Assembly: GCA_033807695.1 (NCBI GenBank)
Contig: CM066304.1
Location: 3,534,001-3,598,000 of the forward strand
Length of the DNA: 64,000 nt
Source: Daedaleopsis sinensis
Taxonomy: Eukaryota > Basidiomycota > Agaricomycetes > Polyporales > Polyporaceae
Direction: 5' to 3'
In this document: positions 32,383 through 44,202 of the stretch, piece by piece
Position numbering within the stretch: position 1 is the stretch's first letter
How the letters are laid out: every line of letters begins with the position of its first letter
Notes under the pieces: model-generated
Seen by the model: the letters and a program-made list of their open reading frames with translations, nothing else
What the model was told of the DNA's origin: nothing
The model's database searches: none
Translations under genes and position numbers: made by a program

Positions 32383-35300
32383 ATGGACGGCTACTCTGAG
32401 CCTTCCAACAAGATGGCCGTCAACCCCGCCGCGGTCGACCCCCTTTCGCAGCTGTCTGCGGCGTTGGCTGCCCCCGCCGACTCGCAAGAACAGGCCGACT
32501 TGCTTGCGACGCTGCGCGAGTCGCTTGAGAACCACCCGAGCCTCTCTATCCTCTGCTCGACACTCATCAAGACCCTCACCGGTGCAGGGGACTCGTTGGT
32601 GAAGCGCTGGGTGCTCGACCTCCTCCACTTCGCGATATGCAAGTCGAATCTGAGCATAGACGCGCGCACACAGTGTGCGTTGTACATTCCCCGTCTCTCC
32701 CAATATATGATCGCGGTTCGACGGTTGACACGCGCTTCTAGTGGCGGACCAGTCTTTGGAGGTGCTCGCGGGACTACTGAACGACGGGAACGTAAGCACG
32801 GTCAAGGTCGTCGTGCAGTGCTTCCCGACCGTATACGCGTTGCTGTTCCGAACATTGTGAGTGTGACAAACGCGTGAGCAGTCGGTGTACGTGTGCAGAC
32901 TCTCATTATACATCATGAAGGTGTACGAACCGCAACAACCGCAAGCCATGGCTCATCCTTGGCCAGGTCAAGGCGAGGATACTCGAGTTCGTGTGGTCTT
33001 CGCACGTCAACAACGGTCTCAGACTCGCTGCAATCAAGTTTATGCAGCGAGTCATTCTCGTGCAGACGCGTGGGATCAACGACCCCCGGGTACGTCCGTG
33101 TTGTCAGTGGCTCTTTCGGCACTGTACTAAGACCTCATGCCACTTAGTTGCGAAACAACGATGACCCCAACCTGAACATGTGCCCGTCTGACCACCCATT
33201 CATATCAGTCCAGAATCTGGAAGCCGAGGGCATGAAGCTTCTCGAGTTCGCGGTCACCACCATATACACAAGCGGGTAGGTCTGCAGTATCACGCTCGCT
33301 CAGAGTAGTCTCATATTTCGTTTTAGGAATCCCGACATGCTGTCGGCCCTGATCAACAGCGGCGCAAACCTTGTCAAGAAGCGTCCCGCTCTTGTCGAAG
33401 TGGTCATGTCCACGCTGATGCAATGGACCCCAGTGAAACTTGAAGGCCAACCAGCCTCTGTCATTCGAAGTATCGAGAAGAGTATTCGTATATTGCTCAA
33501 TCATATCTTGCGGTCAGTACTGATCATAACAATCCAGCCTATCTTCATTGCTGCCGTACTCACTGTCCGATGGCAGAACTCCTCAAGGGCAACACTTCCA
33601 ACCACAGATCCACGCCGCTCTCGCAAATCAAGCCACTCGAATGGAGCAAGCCGCTGCGGATGAGAAGGCTCGTAAGGCTTTGGAAGCCACTCGGAAACGA
33701 CAGACTGCAGCAACACCTGTCGCAGAGGCGCCTGACTCCAAGCGTCCAAAACTCGAGCATGATGCTACTGCTTATGAACATCTGAAAATACCAACCTCCT
33801 CCTCTGATGATGCTACCCCTAGATTCGATTTCAGCGCACTGCCGGCGAGTCTCGTCACCGACCTCATTGTAGCAAACCTACAGGCCTACACTGAGAACGC
33901 ACTCATCGGTCTTGTCCAAGCGTACCGACATAAGAAGTCTTCCCCGGCGGCTGTCCCCGGTTTGCCTACCTCCGCAACTCCTCCTCCGGCCGGCCCTTCT
34001 CGCTCTGTAGCGCCTGTTGCTGCTCCTGCTGCTGCTGATGCTCCTGCTACCGTTGCTGCTACTGATCAGGCTTCTGCCACTCCACCACCCGCTGTGCCTC
34101 GCGCTCCTCCTTCAGCACCAAGAGCTGATCGTGAGCGGAAACAGAAATCGGCGACCCCACCTCCTCCGCCAGTGGCTGTCAAACAAGAAGAACCATTGGA
34201 CCCGCTGAAGATGGACATCGACGACGAGGAAATGGAGTATGAGCCCGACAGGCTGAATCTTGAGGTGGGACTCAAAAAGTTTGTCTTCGTCTGCCCTGGA
34301 ATAGCTCACGCTCGGTTTTGCAGATATCTGGCGGTGTCGAGCCGGTAGACGAGGCGGAAGCAGCGTTGGACCACGATATGGAGACCGCGGAGCTGCCACT
34401 GACAGACTTCAAGCTCCCACCCGCGCACTCGCTGGACTCCAACGACCGCGAGAACCTCATGCGGAAAGCGATCACGCGCATCCGGGACGGCGCGAAAGAG
34501 CTCGTGTCGCACGAGGAGGCTCTCGACGCCGCGGACTCTTCGTTGTGGAGGGCAAAACCTGCGGACATGTGGATGCTGTTGCTGGTGCGGATGGTCACGC
34601 GCGTGAGCGACCCTTCCGCGGTGGATGCGCAGAGCGAGGAGGACATGAAGGTGGACGGGGACGAGGTCGGTGTGCGGTCAGAGATTTATGACAGACAAGA
34701 ACGTCTGCGCCACGCGTTGTGCGAGTACGTCATGGCGGACTTCTCTGGACGGTATGTGATGGCGGAGGTGCACAGGCAGAGCCCAGTATTGAAAACGCAC
34801 GCAATGCAGGATACGACTGGCCAGCACTTGGATGAACGAGGAATGGTATAACGATCGGGTACGGAAGCTGCAAGATCGGGATTGGGTATGTCGCCAGACG
34901 CCTCCATATTCTCATGTGCGCTCACAGACGACGCGTCCAGCAGCCGAACTACGAGACCTGGCTCAATCAGATTGTCGCGGCGTACCAGACCCACGCAGAA
35001 GGCAAGGACAGGACATTCTCTCGCTTCTTGCTCGATTTGCCGCACGTGCCCCAGGATGTTCTCAACCTCCTCAGGGAATCATGTGTTGAACCCGAACGGT
35101 TTGTAATCCCCCATTGCTTCCAGATATTTGCACTTGACCAATTGAACGCTGTAACGCTAGGCGGCAAATGGGCTTCTCTGCGCTGCGGGAATTTGTGTCC
35201 CAACGGCCATCGTTGAGAGAGGAAGCGATGAAGATGTTGCTCGAGCTGACGACTCATCCGGACAAGATCACTCGCGGCGCCGCCATCAACACCGTCAAGC

Positions 35301-36979
35301 GCTGGATTCCGGATGTGCAGCCCATGGCAGACATGGTACGCGACTTTGCCCTGCAGCTGCTCCGCCGGCTCCAGTCCCGGCCAAAGGCTGCAGAGGACAA
35401 GCCGCAGTCGCCTCGGGCCAACGGAGCCGACCACGACGAGAACATGGAAGACGGGCAGCTGCCACAGGAGGATATCATCCAGACTCCATATCTGCCGGAA
35501 CAGCTCGAGCTTCCCGCGGTCGACTCACAGATCCTGCAGCACGTGGAGCTCCTCTTCGCTTTGTCAACGAAGGTTCCGGAGTTCCTGGACGAGTGAGTTG
35601 CGGTCTCGCCGTCTGATGTCTGTCTGGGTCTCACAACTTCACAGGATATTCGCCGCGTACGGCGGTATGGACGTCTCCGTGCAGGAGACCATACAGCAGT
35701 TGATCACGCCCTTGGTCCGTGCGCTTGGGTCGACGCACGGGAAACTGCTCACTCTGCTTCGGACGTTCCCACCCGGGGCGGATTCCCTCGCGTTGCGTGT
35801 TCTGAGCATCTTCACGGAGACAGGACGGCCGAGTGGGCAGCTCGTCGCGTTGGTGAAGAGCCTCGTCAACGAGCGCGATCTCGATGCACGCTTTCTCATC
35901 CCCATCATTGCAGAAATGGACAAGGTCAGCCGTGTCTCCTCTGAGCCACGTCCCGAGTGTGCTCACCACTGCCCCGCAGGCGGACATCCTGCGACACCTC
36001 CCGCGGATCGTGTCCATTCTCAACGGCACACCGGAGCCCAAGAACCTCGTGCGCTCCGTGTTCAGCTCTATCGTCACGACGCCCCCGGAAACGTTCGGTA
36101 AAGTTACGTCTAACCTGCCACGCGTACGGCAGAGCGAACTGTTGACCCCGGCGGAACTCATGGTCCTCTTGCACGAGTCGGAGAAGGAAATCGGGTTGAA
36201 GAGCGCCATAGAGGGTGCGTATCCTTCTCTTACCCGGCATGCCTGCACGCGCCCTCCTACGCCGCTGACTCGACTCCCGCAGCGATCACGATATGTTTCT
36301 CGATGACCGACATCTTCCGCTCCGAGATCCTGGCGGTGGTCATGAACCAGCTCGTGGACGAACAGAACCTGCCCACCCTCTTCCTCCGCACAGTACGTCA
36401 CACACGCCCCCCGGCGACCCGGGGGGCCGGGACCCTCAGCCGCATCCCACTGCTCTTCCTCTGTATGCCGCACCGCTGACTCCCCGCTTTCGCGTCCGTG
36501 CATGCCCACAGGTCATCCAGGCAGTGACGACGTACCGCTCGCTGCGGCCGTTCGTGTCCACGACGCTCCTCTCGCGACTGATCACGAAGAAGATCTGGAC
36601 GAACCCGCACCTGTGGGAGGGCTTCATCCGCTGCGCGCGGCTCACCGCGCCCGCGAGCTTCGGCGCGCTCCTGCAGCTCCCCAAGGAGCAGCTGCGCGAC
36701 GTCGTCCAGAAGCAGCCGAGCCTCAAGGCGGACCTGCGCGAGCACGTCATGAAGAAGGGCACGAACAAGGCGCGTGTCGCCGGGTACCTCGACATCTTTG
36801 GCGGCGACGACGACGCCGCCCCAGGCGCGGGCGCGCAAGCGGGTGCGGACGCCCCCTCGATTCCGGGCAGCCCGAATGCGGGGCCCGGGCAGGAGCCGGA
36901 CCAGGCGCAGAGCTCTACGCCAGCGACGCCCCAGCCGGAGCCTGCGCCTGCTACCCCCGGGCCCGCTGAAGGGTCGTAG
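32383..36979 (+). CDS. PTA1: Symplekin/Pta1, mRNA 3'-end processing scaffold
   Basis: Scaffold subunit of the cleavage and polyadenylation factor, bridging 3' processing and transcription. The start at 32383 gives an N-terminal HEAT-repeat region (SLSILCSTLIKTLTGAGDSL, VQCFPTVYALLFRTL, RILEFVWSSHVNNGLRLAAI) that in symplekin binds Ssu72. Then comes ASVIRSIEKSIRILLNHIL, a long Pro/Ala-rich linker, and the C-terminal symplekin domain (AVDSQILQHVELLFALSTKV, GKVTSNLPRVRQSELLTPAEL, ITKKIWTNPHLWEGFIRCAR). The tail after about residue 1100 is Pro/Ala-rich. Many short introns interrupt the gene, with the stop at 36977-36979. It is read away from VMA10 and converges on RPC53, whose stop is 268 bp away. 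A downstream in-frame Met at 32413 is an alternative start. Confidence 0.92.
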
Positions 36980-37247
36980 CATGCCATGGTCTTGCTACTA
37001 GCTAGCGCAGCCTGTGTACATATATCGGCTCCTCTTGCTCTCTGTCTTGCCGGCCCATGAAGCACATACATGCGGTCGTTAGTGTAATCGTAGTACCAGT
37101 CGCCCCCGTCGTCTTGCAGTGTTGTTTTGTAGCATGTGCGGACTACACACACCGCACACAGTTCGTTCTGCGTTGCTTACATTAGGTAGTACAGTAGCGA
37201 AACATCTCGTATTCCTTTTCACAGCGCCAACCCAAGCACGGGTCAGG

Positions 37248-38943
37248 TCAGTCCATGGTGAGCAGGCCGTCGCCGAGGTCGAACATGGGAGGAGGAGGGT
37301 TGTCCGCGATGTCCATCGCCGTCAGGAGGGTGTCGAGGTCCGGAGTTACGACGAAGCGGCGATTAACCTCGCCCAGCACACAGAGGTGCTTCGTGCGCGG
37401 GTCGAGGTAGACGGCGTGTTGCAGGAAGGACGGTTGTGTAGCAGCAGTGACCTGTGTATGTATATACACGATGACTTGGGTGAGCATTTTGTATCTGCGG
37501 AATAGAGATGGTACATACGTCCATGAGGATGCCGTTGCTCATGCGCAGCTTCACTGCGCCGCTCTGGTAAATCTCGAGCTGCCCGACGACGCCGTCGAGC
37601 TTTTGCTGTTCATCACCTTTGTCGGCGGCGGGAGCGCTTTCGCCTGCCTCTGGTGCGGCTGCTGCTGGGGGTTTGGTATCGTCCGCGAAAGTTACTTTCT
37701 TGGCCAGGTCTTCTCCGACAGGGTCGGCCTTGCCTTTACCTTTGAGGTCAGCCGGTGGTGGGGCGCTCCTGGCTTGGAAGGTCGGGAACGGTTGCGGGAA
37801 CTGGAAGAAGTATAGACGTTCTTGTCGGGTATCCGACTCCTATGAGGAGAGTTCAGAAGGACGCTAGATGGACGCGACTGATAATGAGAGAACACACCTC
37901 CTCCTGTTCCTGTGCTTGTGCAAAGTCCTCGATGATGTCTTCCAGCTCTTCTTCTTCCTCGCTGTCACTGAGGTTGACGGCGTTTGCCATATTGACCTCT
38001 TCTTCTACCGGGGAGCCTTCGGCGTCGACATCCATAGCCTCCTCGGTGGCCAGACCTGACCCATAAATTCTGTCAGAATCATACACGACCAGAGGCGGCG
38101 CAAAAACGCACCTTTGCGGTCCACATCCTCCTGCTTCACGCGTTCCTCGACCTTGACCTTCCGGCCCTTCCTCTTGCCCGCGTCGCGCTCCCTCCTCAAG
38201 CTCTCAGGCGCCATCCAGTCCATCTGCCGCACGTTCTCCATGTCCACAATCTCCACCCCGTCGTCCGGGTCCGAGTACTCTCCCTCCTCCTTCTCCTTCT
38301 CCCGCGCCCTGTCCGCATCCTTCTCCCGCTTCAGCGACGGCGCCGTCGTCTGCGTGAGCCCCGCGCCGAGCTTCGCCGCGCCGCTGCCCCCGGGCACGAT
38401 CGGCGCAAAGTTCGAGCGCGGGGCGGCGCGCCGCCCGGACATCCCCGCGAGCGCGGGGCCCATCGCGAACGGCCCGCTCGCGGTCATCTCGACTGCAGGC
38501 GGGCGCGGGGCAGCCCCACGCCCAGCCCCGCCGCCTTCCGCGCCGCGCCCGCGTCCTCGTCCGCGCCCACGGTCGGCCCCACGACCGCGCCCGCGCCCGC
38601 GGTCCGAGGCTGGGGACGGTACTGGGACCTCCTTCGAGTTCGAGTTCGAGTTCGGGTTCAAGTTTGAGTTTGAGTGCGGGGAGCATGTGAGCAGGGCCGC
38701 GTGTCAGTCGCTGAGACTGGGACGCACTTTGTTGGTTGGTTCCCTAGGGGGCGTCAGGACGCGGCGGCGCTGGGGGGACTGTGGTGCTCACTCTTTGACG
38801 CGGCGCGGGGGGAGGGTGGGGACGAACTTGAGTTTCTGGCTGCCGAGCCTGGTCACATCGCTCTGTTTCTTGGCGAGGCTCGCGATGGCCTTGCCTGCGG
38901 GTGCGGCAGGCGTCGCACTCCCAGATGGCTGCTGTTCAGACAT
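37248..38943 (-). CDS. RPC53: RNA polymerase III subunit RPC4 (Rpc53)
   Basis: Subunit of RNA polymerase III that dimerises with Rpc37 and acts in initiation and termination. The start at 38943 gives MSEQQPSGSATPAAPAGKAI and a basic block (LGSQKLKFVPTLPPRRVKE). An Arg-Gly run (GRGRGRGRG) follows, then the charged segment KREKDADRAREKEKEEGEYS with the WMAPESLRRER block, and an acidic stretch. The C-terminal RPC4 domain is clear: VGQLEIYQSGAVKLRMSNGI, VTAATQPSFLQHAVYLDPRT, KHLCVLGEVNRRFVVTPDLD. The stop is at 37248-37250. It is divergent to HPT1 with 274 bp between starts. The disordered, Arg-Gly-rich N-terminus is typical of the family. Confidence 0.9.
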
Positions 38944-39217
38944 CGGAGGAGGAGGACGAGGACGAGGACGAGGACAGGCGAGACGAGGCGAGATGGTGGT
39001 GGTGGCAGGTAGAAGACCGAGGGTGTCCGCCGTGTAACCGGAATGAGGCTACTAGAACTAATCTCGATCGTTAGTGAGAGATCTAGGCGAAAGATAAGTA
39101 AGCGAGGAAAATCATATTATCGAATTCCTTATAACGAGATGGTAGACAGGCGAGCTGCGGCCCTCCCCATCTCCCGTCCTTCCTCCTGCTTTCGAACCGT
39201 TCACATCGCAACGCACG
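38944..39217. promoter_or_regulatory. Divergent promoter of RPC53 and HPT1
   Basis: A shared 274-bp upstream region. A GAGGACGAG-type purine tract lies next to the RPC53 start (38948-38990) and a pyrimidine tract lies before the HPT1 start (39163-39190). No TATA box was recognised. Confidence 0.5.
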
Positions 39218-40978
39218 ATGACCGTCGAGATGGCTGAGCCCGAGCACCTCCGCGTCACCTACAACGACGTGCACAACCTCATCCGCGACAGCGCGAAGAA
39301 GATCGAGTCCTTCAAGCCGGACATCCTCATTGCTATTGGTACACGCCCCCGCCTCTCGCGACCGCGCGCGTGCTCACAGCCCACTCTGCCGCAGGTGGAG
39401 GGCAAGTCTTCAGCCCCAGTGCCCGCCCCTCCGTTTTCGTTGAATCTTGACATCCGCACGCAGAGGCTTTTTCCCCGCCCGGGTCATGGTAACGTACACT
39501 TTTAGCCTCGTCCCCTGGCCCGCGCTCGAACTCTATCCTCCTCCCCGTAGCGGACGTTCCTGAAGAACCCGGAGCGGAAGGGGAACATCCCCATCCACGC
39601 GATCGGGCTCTCGCTCTATGAGTCCCTGCCGGGCATGACCGCCGAGCAGATTGGTGCCGAGGTCATCCGCACCCAATGGCTGTAAGTGTTCGCGCTCACG
39701 ATCTATCCCCGTCACGGCGTGCATCCCCGAATCCCCGCACACTTGAAGGTGCTATGGAACATCCGCCTCAGTCGGATTCTCCATAGTTTCTCCTTGGACC
39801 GCTCGGACGAAGGACCCACCTTGCCACACGTCCCGGGACTTTCGGACCACGCTCAGTGTTGTGGTGCGCAAGTCTACTGGCACGCAACATCAGACGGACC
39901 GAGACGGTATGGGCTGTATGGTGCTGGCAAAAGCCCGTCGACTCTGGCAAGATCTTGCAGCAGCAGTAATAGCGTCAGTGTGGTACCGACGCGTTCATCT
40001 TCGTCAACCTCTGCGAACCTACTACTACGACTCTAGAGTGCCTAGTTGGTCTCACATCTCAGAGCACGCCCTTCTGTGAAGTCTGGGTCGCACAAGGAAC
40101 TATTCATACATCCGTTTCTCGAGCATGAGGAGCTCCCAGCTCCGAAGAAGCGTGCACCACTTCGTATTATTCGGACACGTCTGCGGACAACAGAACGTTC
40201 GTCTCGCGTAGAATGACTCAAACGTAGGCCGCGATCCATTGTGCTGTTTATGTCTCTCTGTATGCAGTATGGTGTGATCTGAATAAGTCAATACGCGCAT
40301 GCTGACGTTCGTCCTTGCCAGTGGCCCGGAGTCTGGAGATCTCCTTCTTGGACGGCGTGCGCTGATCGTGGTACGTCGTGGCTTTCATTTCCACATGTCT
40401 CAACCACCTGACGTGCCATCTCGCTTAGGACGAGGTGGATGACTCGCGCAAGACGCTCCAGTGGGTCCATCGATAGACAGTCGTGGGGATCGTTGAGTGA
40501 CGAGTGGCGATCATCTATAGCTACGCCGTCTCCGAGCTCCAGAAGGACGTAGAGCGAGCACTTGCCCAGCTTCCCGAGGCTGAGCGCGACGCGAAACGCA
40601 CCAAGTTCGCGGTCTTCGTCGTGCATAACAAGCTCAAGCCCAAACTAGCGGACCTTCCCGCGGACATACCGTGCGTACACGTTGTCGTCCAAGCGCGCGA
40701 CACGCATCCTGAGACCCGGACTGTAGCTACTACGCCGGCGACGAGATAGAGAACGTCTGGTGAGAACCATTGTGCGCCCTATTCTTGTGCTTCCACTCAC
40801 CACTGTACTTCTTGTTGACAGGCTGGACTATCCTTGGGAAGCGAGGTGAGTGGCCCGGGATTTATTCTCACGAGAATTGGCGTTGAATGGCATCGCCGCC
40901 AGGGATATCGAAGAACACGATCGCCTGGCAGCAGAAGGGAAAGCAAAGAGAGCTGCCGCCCCCTCCCAGACCGCTTAG
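39218..40978 (+). CDS. HPT1: Hypoxanthine-guanine phosphoribosyltransferase
   Basis: Purine salvage enzyme transferring phosphoribose from PRPP to hypoxanthine or guanine; resembles yeast Hpt1 throughout. Ten exons (39218-39338, 39395-39401, 39464-39488, 39551-39681, 40322-40370, 40429-40460, 40521-40670, 40727-40759, 40822-40845, 40903-40978) close to 215 aa. Key blocks are IAIGGGGFFPARVMRTFLKN, the PRPP loop LIVDEVDDSRKTLHYAVSEL and VWLDYPWEARDIEEHDRLA. Exon 2 is only 7 nt and is followed by a GC-AG intron (donor GGGCAAGT); together with exon 3 it rebuilds the Gly-rich loop. Intron 4 (39682-40321) is 640 nt, about ten times the local norm. RPC53 is divergently read from the other strand. 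Confidence 0.9.
39682..40321 (+). other. Oversized intron 4 of HPT1
   Basis: Bounded by a standard GTAAGT donor and a CTGAC branch site with CCAG acceptor. At 640 nt it is far longer than the other introns in this gene (about 50-65 nt). No conserved coding sequence, inverted repeat or family was recognised inside. Frames at 39686-40036 (+) and 40100-40300 (-) are not supported. It may contain an inserted element or an unrecognised RNA. Confidence 0.6.
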
Positions 40979-41541
40979 CGCAGGGACGACGGATCTAAGC
41001 GCATTTGAGGAAGCACAGTCGGCTTGAGCCAACAGCGTGAAACACGAAACAGGCACGAGTTGGCGTGAATTCCGAATCGCGAGCAATGCAGAAAACTAGA
41101 GAAAGCTAGAAGATGAGGGAAATATAGTGTACGGAGTGTAGGATAGAGATGCGAGTGCAAACGGCTTGAATGTAGACGAGATATGTCTCCGTGCGGCGAC
41201 GGTGATTGGCCAGGAGCGGGAGGGGTGTGACTTGGTTCCAGATGAGCAAGCGGAGGGACCGCAGCCAGTGCCAGTGCCTGCCACGCTCTGACTGGTTTCC
41301 CATTTGCTAGCAGCACACTCCCAGCGGTAAACAAGCCAGCTCCTGCTATATAACTGCTCTCTCGCCGACGCCACGCACGCTCAGCGTCCCCCGCCGCCGC
41401 ACGTCCGCGTCGCCCTCCGACCACCCCGGCCACACGTCCTCTCCGTCCCACACGTTTCGCACACGTCACGACGTCCCATACGTCCACCACACGCAAACCC
41501 GTCTTTGCTAGCTCTCCATTTCCTGTTCTGCTGCTGCCGCC
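40979..41541. other. Spacer and mitoferrin promoter
   Basis: About 560 bp after the HPT1 stop. A TATATAA at 41346-41352 lies about 190 bp before the mitoferrin ATG and is followed by C-rich leader sequence (41385-41530). No gene was recognised; an antisense frame of 173 codons (40975-41496) has no conserved domain. Confidence 0.55.
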
Positions 41542-43016
41542 ATGGAGGTCATCGAGGAGATCGAGTACGAAGGACTGTCGGCAAGCGCGGGTCTAGGGGT
41601 GCGTTTCTCAGTACTCATGCGTGTGCGACGGAGAGGTGACACAGCGTGTCGTGTAGGTCAGCATGGCTGCAGGTGCTCTGGTGAGTATTCGCGAATTCTC
41701 CCCAAAAAGAGTGCCGCGTTCGCGCACGCTCGACGACCTGCAAGGGTCGTGTATGCGTGAATAAAAATTCTGAACGATGGCGTTTCCAGGCTGGCATCAC
41801 AGAGCACGCTGTCATGTTCCCTGTAGACAGCATTAAAGTGAGCATCGTGTCTCTTGTCACCGTGCATACGCTCATATCTGCCCGTCCGGAATCGACAGAC
41901 TCGTATGCAAGTGTTTGCGACGTCCCCAGCAGCGGTGTACACCGGGGTCGGGAATGCGTTCACGCGCATATCTTCCACGGAGGGCATGCGCGCCCTCTGG
42001 AGAGGAGTGTCGTCGGTGATAATGGGCGCGGGGCCTGCACATGCCGTGCACTTCGGCACGTACGAGATGGTGAAGGAGTTTGCAGGAGGCAACGTAGACG
42101 GCGTGCAGAACCAGTGGATAGCGACGTGTGCGTGTCAATGCCCCTGGACTCATCTGCGCTGACACCTGACTCCGATATCTCCTCTGCTGCGCCGACGTCT
42201 GACGCTGACGCAAATCCGACGCCGATGTTCCGAAACGCCCGAAACCCTGCTGGAACGCGCCTGCGGCCATACGCCTGTATGCCCCCCAAACAGCAATAGC
42301 AGGCGCGTCCGCGACCATCGCGAGCGACGCGCTCATGAACCCCTTTGACGGTGAGATGCCCGCTCCTCCCGCGTAACCGCGCATCCGACCCTCTTCCTCA
42401 CCCCCTTCCGCGCCCGCCGCCCGGTCCGTGACGCGCGCGCACGCCCCCACAGTGATCAAGCAACGCATGCAGCTGCACAAGTCCGAGTTCCGGTCCGCGC
42501 TCACCTGCGCGCGCACCGTGTACGCCAACGAGGGCCTCTCCGCGTTCTACGTCTCGTACCCGACGACGCTCACCATGACCGTCCCGTTCACGGCCGTGCA
42601 GTTCACCGTGTACGAGCAGCTCAAGACGCTCGTGAACCCGCACGGGGCGTACTCCCCCGCCACGCACGTCCTCGCGGGGGGGCTCGCAGGGGCGTTCGCA
42701 GGGGCGGTCACGACCCCGCTCGACGTCGCGAAGACGATCCTGCAGACGCGCGGGACGTCGCAGGACCCCGAGATCCGCCACTGCCGCGGCCTCGCGCACG
42801 CGTTCCGCATCATCTGGGCGCGCGACGGGCTCAAGGGCTTCGCGCGCGGGCTCGCGCCGCGCGTGCTCACGTTCATGCCGAGCAACGCGCTCTGCTGGCT
42901 GTCGTACGAGTTCTTCAGTGCGTGCTCTCTCCCCCCCTTTGGCCTCGCGCGCGCGCTGACGCATACGCATTCTTCTTACTTTTGAATTTGCAGAGGTGGC
43001 GATCCGGGACTCATGA
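41542..43016 (+). CDS. MRS3: Mitoferrin-type mitochondrial iron carrier
   Basis: Mitochondrial carrier family protein importing iron across the inner membrane for heme and Fe-S synthesis. Three tandem carrier repeats are visible with their P-x-D/E-x-x-K/R signatures: FPVDSIKTRMQVF, NPFDVIKQRMQLH and TPLDVAKTILQTR. Repeat 1 starts VSMAAGALAGITEHAVM, part of it in a 24-nt exon. The second repeat carries SYPTTLTMTVPFTAVQFTVY, strongly matching Mrs3/Mrs4 and animal mitoferrin. The end is GFARGLAPRVLTFMPSNALC followed by SYEFFKVAIRDS. Early exons are split by GTG-type donors around 41599, 41679 and 41838; the last exon is very short (about 20 nt). The name MRS3 stands for the MRS3/MRS4 group. Confidence 0.93.
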
Positions 43017-43590
43017 GGGCGCCGGGGCCCGCGTTCCGCGGTCGGGTCGGGGGAAGGCTTAGGGTGGCTCGGGCGCCGTGCGACACACCGGCATACGCTG
43101 CACGCACGGCCATGCAGCCGGGGTGCTTGCTGCCTCGCCCGCCGCGCCGCGCGCGAAAAATTGGCGTTCGAGCGTCGTGCGGATGCGGATGGGGCCGGGC
43201 GGCGTGCGTCGATGGACGGCTGCGTGCCACGCACGGACGCAAGCTATCCTATCCATACTTATCTTGGTTGTTAAACGTTAATTGGTAAACTGCTTGCTGC
43301 ACGGTAATGAGACGAGCGCGGAAACTCGGAATGGCTCCCTCGTCTGTGCACCTACAGGATGCTTGGCCGGGACCGGGATCGCAAGGAGAGCAGGCCCTCG
43401 TCGCTGCGGTACCTTGCTTTTCTGCGTAATTCTGGCGCATATACTGTGAGTCATCTCAAGTTGAACGACAGGGATACCTAAGGGTGGACTCTATCAGCGT
43501 TGGCTAGCGCTGAGCCTTCTGACGTCTTTTCGAAGCTACCCGAGGGCCGAGCCAAAGCCAACTTGAAGAGACCCGCAGCGGCGGACAGCG

Positions 43591-43617
43591 TCTAGAGTGG
43601 ATTGCGTCGCGAACCAG
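43591..43617 (+). repeat. 27-nt direct repeat, first copy
   Basis: TCTAGAGTGGATTGCGTCG followed by CGAACCAG here matches 44038-44064 at 25 of 27 positions, both differences being C/T transitions. The copies are 447 bp apart in the same orientation. Confidence 0.6.
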
Positions 43618-44037
43618 CAATGAGCTAGTATCTCCTGCAAACACTCATCACCTCTTGCGCTTCGAAATTCGGTCTCGAGGTATGATCAATGCAAGGCACA
43701 ACCACCCATGGAGCCCAGAAGCTCGTGAACGCGGTCTTGAGCACTCTTGGCTGCCAGCCTGCACGATGCTCGGCAGGCTAGAGGGTGAGGGTGAGTCCTC
43801 TCCGCCTCCACGCGATCGTTCTCCATGACCTACATATGCATGTGGATCGTCAGGCCGCTGAGCTCGACCTTGCTCGCTCCGCAGGTCGGCGCACGGCCAC
43901 GACTGGAAAACAGAGAGTCGCATGCTCCCGCACGGGGTCAAGTTGGGGAACAAAGATGCTGCCAAAACTAAGCCCTATCCGGCGAGGGAGGCTACGTGGA
44001 GACCGAGCAGACCTCCGTGTACCGCATACGTAGGAGA

Positions 44038-44064
44038 TCTAGAGCGGATTGCGTCGTGAACCAG
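44038..44064 (+). repeat. 27-nt direct repeat, second copy
   Basis: Second copy of the repeat at 43591-43617. The flanks (CCAAAACTAAGCC here, CCAAAGCC there) are weakly similar, which suggests a larger decayed duplication. Confidence 0.55.
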
Positions 44065-44202
44065 GGCGTGGACTCGGAGTCGGAGAGCATGGAAACTACC
44101 AGAGGATATGCGGTAAAGTCACAGGTCGACCAGAACAACGATGGAGGAGCATAAGATGTTTGTTTCTGGAATGACATGCGGTACGTATCGCGCTGCTATG
44201 GA

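Larger units (their letters stand above)
43017..44202. other. Spacer with a 27-nt direct repeat
   Basis: About 1.2 kb with no recognisable gene. A direct repeat occurs at 43591-43617 and 44038-44064. Frames of 80-105 codons at 43648-43965 and 43785-44033 lack family resemblance and splice support. Confidence 0.5.
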
